DNA of 7,149 bases, taken from Candidatus Sabulitectum sp. Lineage in GTDB: Bacteria; Fermentibacterota; Fermentibacteria; Fermentibacterales; JCC-6. The stretch lies in assembly GCA_029940175.1 (NCBI GenBank), contig JAOZRM010000080.1:5533-12681 (forward strand), given 5' to 3'. Within the stretch, counting starts at the first letter, position 1, and each line of letters opens with the position of its first letter. Shown piece by piece: positions 5,462 through 7,149 of this stretch. The translations under genes were made by a program, and so were the position numbers. The notes beneath the pieces are model-generated. The model was not told where the DNA came from and made no database searches. It was given only the letters and a program-made list of their open reading frames with translations.

Positions 5462-7102
5462 TTACCTGTTCTTTACAAGATACAGAGGTCTCTGCTCATG
5501 CGGGTTTCTCCATGTATCCACAGCTTCCACCATCACAGGATCATCGGAAATGCAATCTATAAAATCGTTCCACTGGTCCTCCCGAAGCAGCCCGTAATCA
5601 CCGCTCAGGCGAATGAAGTACTGTTCCGCCCGTTCCGGGCTTAGATAATAAGCAACCTCATCCCTGAGGATTCCAGCTGTTATCCGCCACACTCTGTCAC
5701 TCTCGTAATAATCTTCCGGTGCCCAGGGTAATGCATCAATTTCATGTTTGAATGTTATCATCTCCGCAAGCGCTTTGTGGGCTATTATCAGATCAAAATC
5801 TATGCCTGACAGAGCCCCGGCGACCTCCCCTGCCAGTTCCTCATACAAGGAATAGGGAGGATCATGTGTCTCAGATATGTAAGACCCGTGGGTGTAGAGG
5901 GAAAGCGCCAGCATTGCCAGAAAAACCAGCACAGGAAATATCTCTGTCTTCAGCTTTCCTTTAAAAAGATGCAACTGTAGAAGCTTATCTACAACAAGCT
6001 TAAGGTATGGAATGCATACAAGGGGAAGCATTAGCATTGTTCCGAAGAAGAGCCTGTATGAAAGCCCTGTAAGTGAGAACCTGACGAAGGGGAAAAAGCC
6101 GATCAGACTCAGAATGATAAGTATGTAATACTCTCTGCCGATCCGCATGAAAATGAATCTGTTCCTGACCAGAAGCAGAACACCTGTGAGTAGCAGTAGT
6201 GCAGCTGCAGCATAGATCTCTACACGCCATGCAGGTGTAAGTCTGAACAAACCGAAAGTATTGATGAATGATGAAGGCACAAAGATAGGATTACTTGAAA
6301 GGTCTCCTGTAATTCTTTCGAGATCATGGAGGGAAGGCGCCAGTGGAAGCCTGCTGGAAATGAGAAGGACAAGGAAGAGGAATACCGAGCCGATGAGAAG
6401 GATCAATCTGCCCTGCTTTCTTCCGCTTCCAGACCATAATTGTTTTAACAGAGTCATGACTCGGGGCGCAGAATACAGCACCAGGAAGAACAGCAACAGA
6501 ATCGCCGAAAACCTGTGAGTAAAGAATGCAGCCAGGAACAGCAGCAGTGAGCCGGATATTCTCAGAAACCACCCGCCTTTTGAATAGACATCACTGTTCC
6601 TGTATCGGGAAGAACTGAATACCGAAGCCATGAAGAAAAAGAACAGGGCAAAACCCAGAAGGTTCTTGGGGAACTGTGCGAAAAAGTAATTCATCGAAGG
6701 GCTCATTGCAGAGGCTGCTGCTGTGAGTAGAGCGGTATAAAGAATCTTCTTCCTGCGATAACGGCCCGATGACTTTAGAAGTGAGAGTGTTATGGTGAAT
6801 ACCGATAGAACAAACAGTAGTTTGATAAACACCGTGCTCATCCTGTACGAAACCACATAATCTCCGGTAACAGCGTGAAAAGCCAGAAGTGGCACATAAA
6901 CAAGAGAATACTCCGGGGAATGCATAGTGCCGGTATTATTCAGGGACTGAACCTGCACAAGGTAATAGTAACCATCCCAGCCGCAGGCATATTCTGTCTG
7001 ATACACACTGGAAAGACCGCTGACAACAACGATTCCGGACAGGATAAGTAGCAGTATGCGACAGTTATTGCTTGACAGGGTACTAAAACGCAAGATCCTC
7101 AA
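5462..7102 (-). CDS. Polytopic membrane protein, GT-C glycosyltransferase-like
   Basis: This is a 546-residue protein with about ten to eleven hydrophobic helices (near 14-32, 65-80, 90-109, 121-138, 146-163, 180-208, 232-250, 296-313, 324-341, 349-371, 387-405). A soluble C-terminal domain follows at about 406-546. The first long loop carries C40-G-W-D43-G-Y-Y-Y; an acidic residue just after helix 1 in such a loop is typical of GT-C glycosyltransferases, which use lipid-linked sugar donors on the outer face of the inner membrane. A T-H-R (195-197) inside helix 6 also fits. The GT-C assignment is inferred from topology and one motif, and no subfamily was recognised. The frame has no suitable ATG before helix 1; the likely start is TTG at 7102 with AGAGGA 4 bases upstream, or TTG at 7093. 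It converges on the 7TM-GGDEF gene with only 40 bases between stops and no clear terminator. It overlaps a frame entering from the right, suggesting an operon coming from outside the window. Confidence 0.8.
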   Translation of the reverse strand: MRILRFSTLSSNNCRILLLILSGIVVVSGLSSVYQTEYACGWDGYYYLVQVQSLNNTGTMHSPEYSLVYVPLLAFHAVTGDYVVSYRMSTVFIKLLFVLSVFTITLSLLKSSGRYRRKKILYTALLTAAASAMSPSMNYFFAQFPKNLLGFALFFFFMASVFSSSRYRNSDVYSKGGWFLRISGSLLLFLAAFFTHRFSAILLLFFLVLYSAPRVMTLLKQLWSGSGRKQGRLILLIGSVFLFLVLLISSRLPLAPSLHDLERITGDLSSNPIFVPSSFINTFGLFRLTPAWRVEIYAAAALLLLTGVLLLVRNRFIFMRIGREYYILIILSLIGFFPFVRFSLTGLSYRLFFGTMLMLPLVCIPYLKLVVDKLLQLHLFKGKLKTEIFPVLVFLAMLALSLYTHGSYISETHDPPYSLYEELAGEVAGALSGIDFDLIIAHKALAEMITFKHEIDALPWAPEDYYESDRVWRITAGILRDEVAYYLSPERAEQYFIRLSGDYGLLREDQWNDFIDCISDDPVMVEAVDTWRNPHEQRPLYLVKNR

Positions 7103-7148
7103 ACATTCCTCTGCTGCTTGAAATCCAGTCCTTACCGAATCTCAGAGT
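7083..7148 (-). CDS. Possible C-terminal tail of an upstream gene
   Basis: On the minus strand a frame is open from the window edge and ends at TAG (7085-7083), encoding TLRFGKDWISS followed by SRGMFEDLAF. It would overlap the membrane protein start by 20 bases, as translationally coupled genes often do. Twenty-one codons are too few to identify a product or prove it is coding. A rival is another frame from the edge that stops after five codons (TAA at 7134-7132). Confidence 0.35.
   Translation of the reverse strand, partial: TLRFGKDWISSSRGMFEDLAF
7107..7112 (-). promoter_or_regulatory. Ribosome binding site for the TTG start of the membrane protein
   Basis: AGAGGA on the minus strand lies 4 bases before TTG at 7102-7100. 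An ATG at 7106-7104 directly abuts this site, but in another frame that stops at 7083, so it cannot start the membrane protein. Confidence 0.45.
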
Positions 7149-7149
7149 G

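Overview
The window looks like chromosomal DNA from a Gram-negative-type bacterium of moderate GC content. It carries exported proteins with signal peptides, a probable periplasm-facing membrane enzyme and c-di-GMP signalling proteins. The mix of secreted Asp-box proteins, a DUF2259-like protein, a 7TM-PAS-GGDEF protein and a polytopic GT-C-like protein would suit a free-living or uncultured lineage of the FCB, Fermentibacterota or spirochaete sort. That placement is a guess from gene style; no rRNA, tRNA or phylogenetic marker is present. No mobile element, CRISPR array or tRNA was seen.

Left part (1-1677, minus strand): two tandem paralogues encode secreted, probably beta-propeller-like proteins. 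The left one runs off the window edge; the right one is complete at 280 residues. They share a 56-residue block with 44 identities (counted by hand) and one Asp-box each. A strong G/C-rich hairpin just after the right-hand gene separates the two transcription units.

Middle (1678-5421): a 205-base divergent intergenic region holds a good sigma70-type promoter for each side, both with the -35 element TTGACT. To the right, on the plus strand, lie a DUF2259-like secreted protein, then 31 bases later a cyclic-nucleotide-binding-fold/GGDEF protein (probably the same operon), then after 142 bases a 7TM-PAS-coiled-coil-GGDEF protein. Both GGDEF domains keep the GGEEF signature and look catalytically competent. 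They differ in the RxxD inhibitory site, which is intact in the first and out of register in the second. The cyclic-nucleotide-binding fold of the first lacks the usual phosphate-binding arginine.

Right part (5462-7149, minus strand, convergent with the GGDEF genes): one large polytopic membrane protein with GT-C glycosyltransferase-like topology. It apparently starts at TTG and overlaps the end of another reading frame that enters from the right edge.

The two diguanylate cyclases probably convert an intracellular signal (first) and a membrane or redox/ligand signal (second) into c-di-GMP. No effector or phosphodiesterase is in the window, so the output cannot be read here. I found no clear previously undescribed system. 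The most unusual items are the paralogous Asp-box pair, the contrasting GGDEF pair and the unclassified GT-C-like protein.
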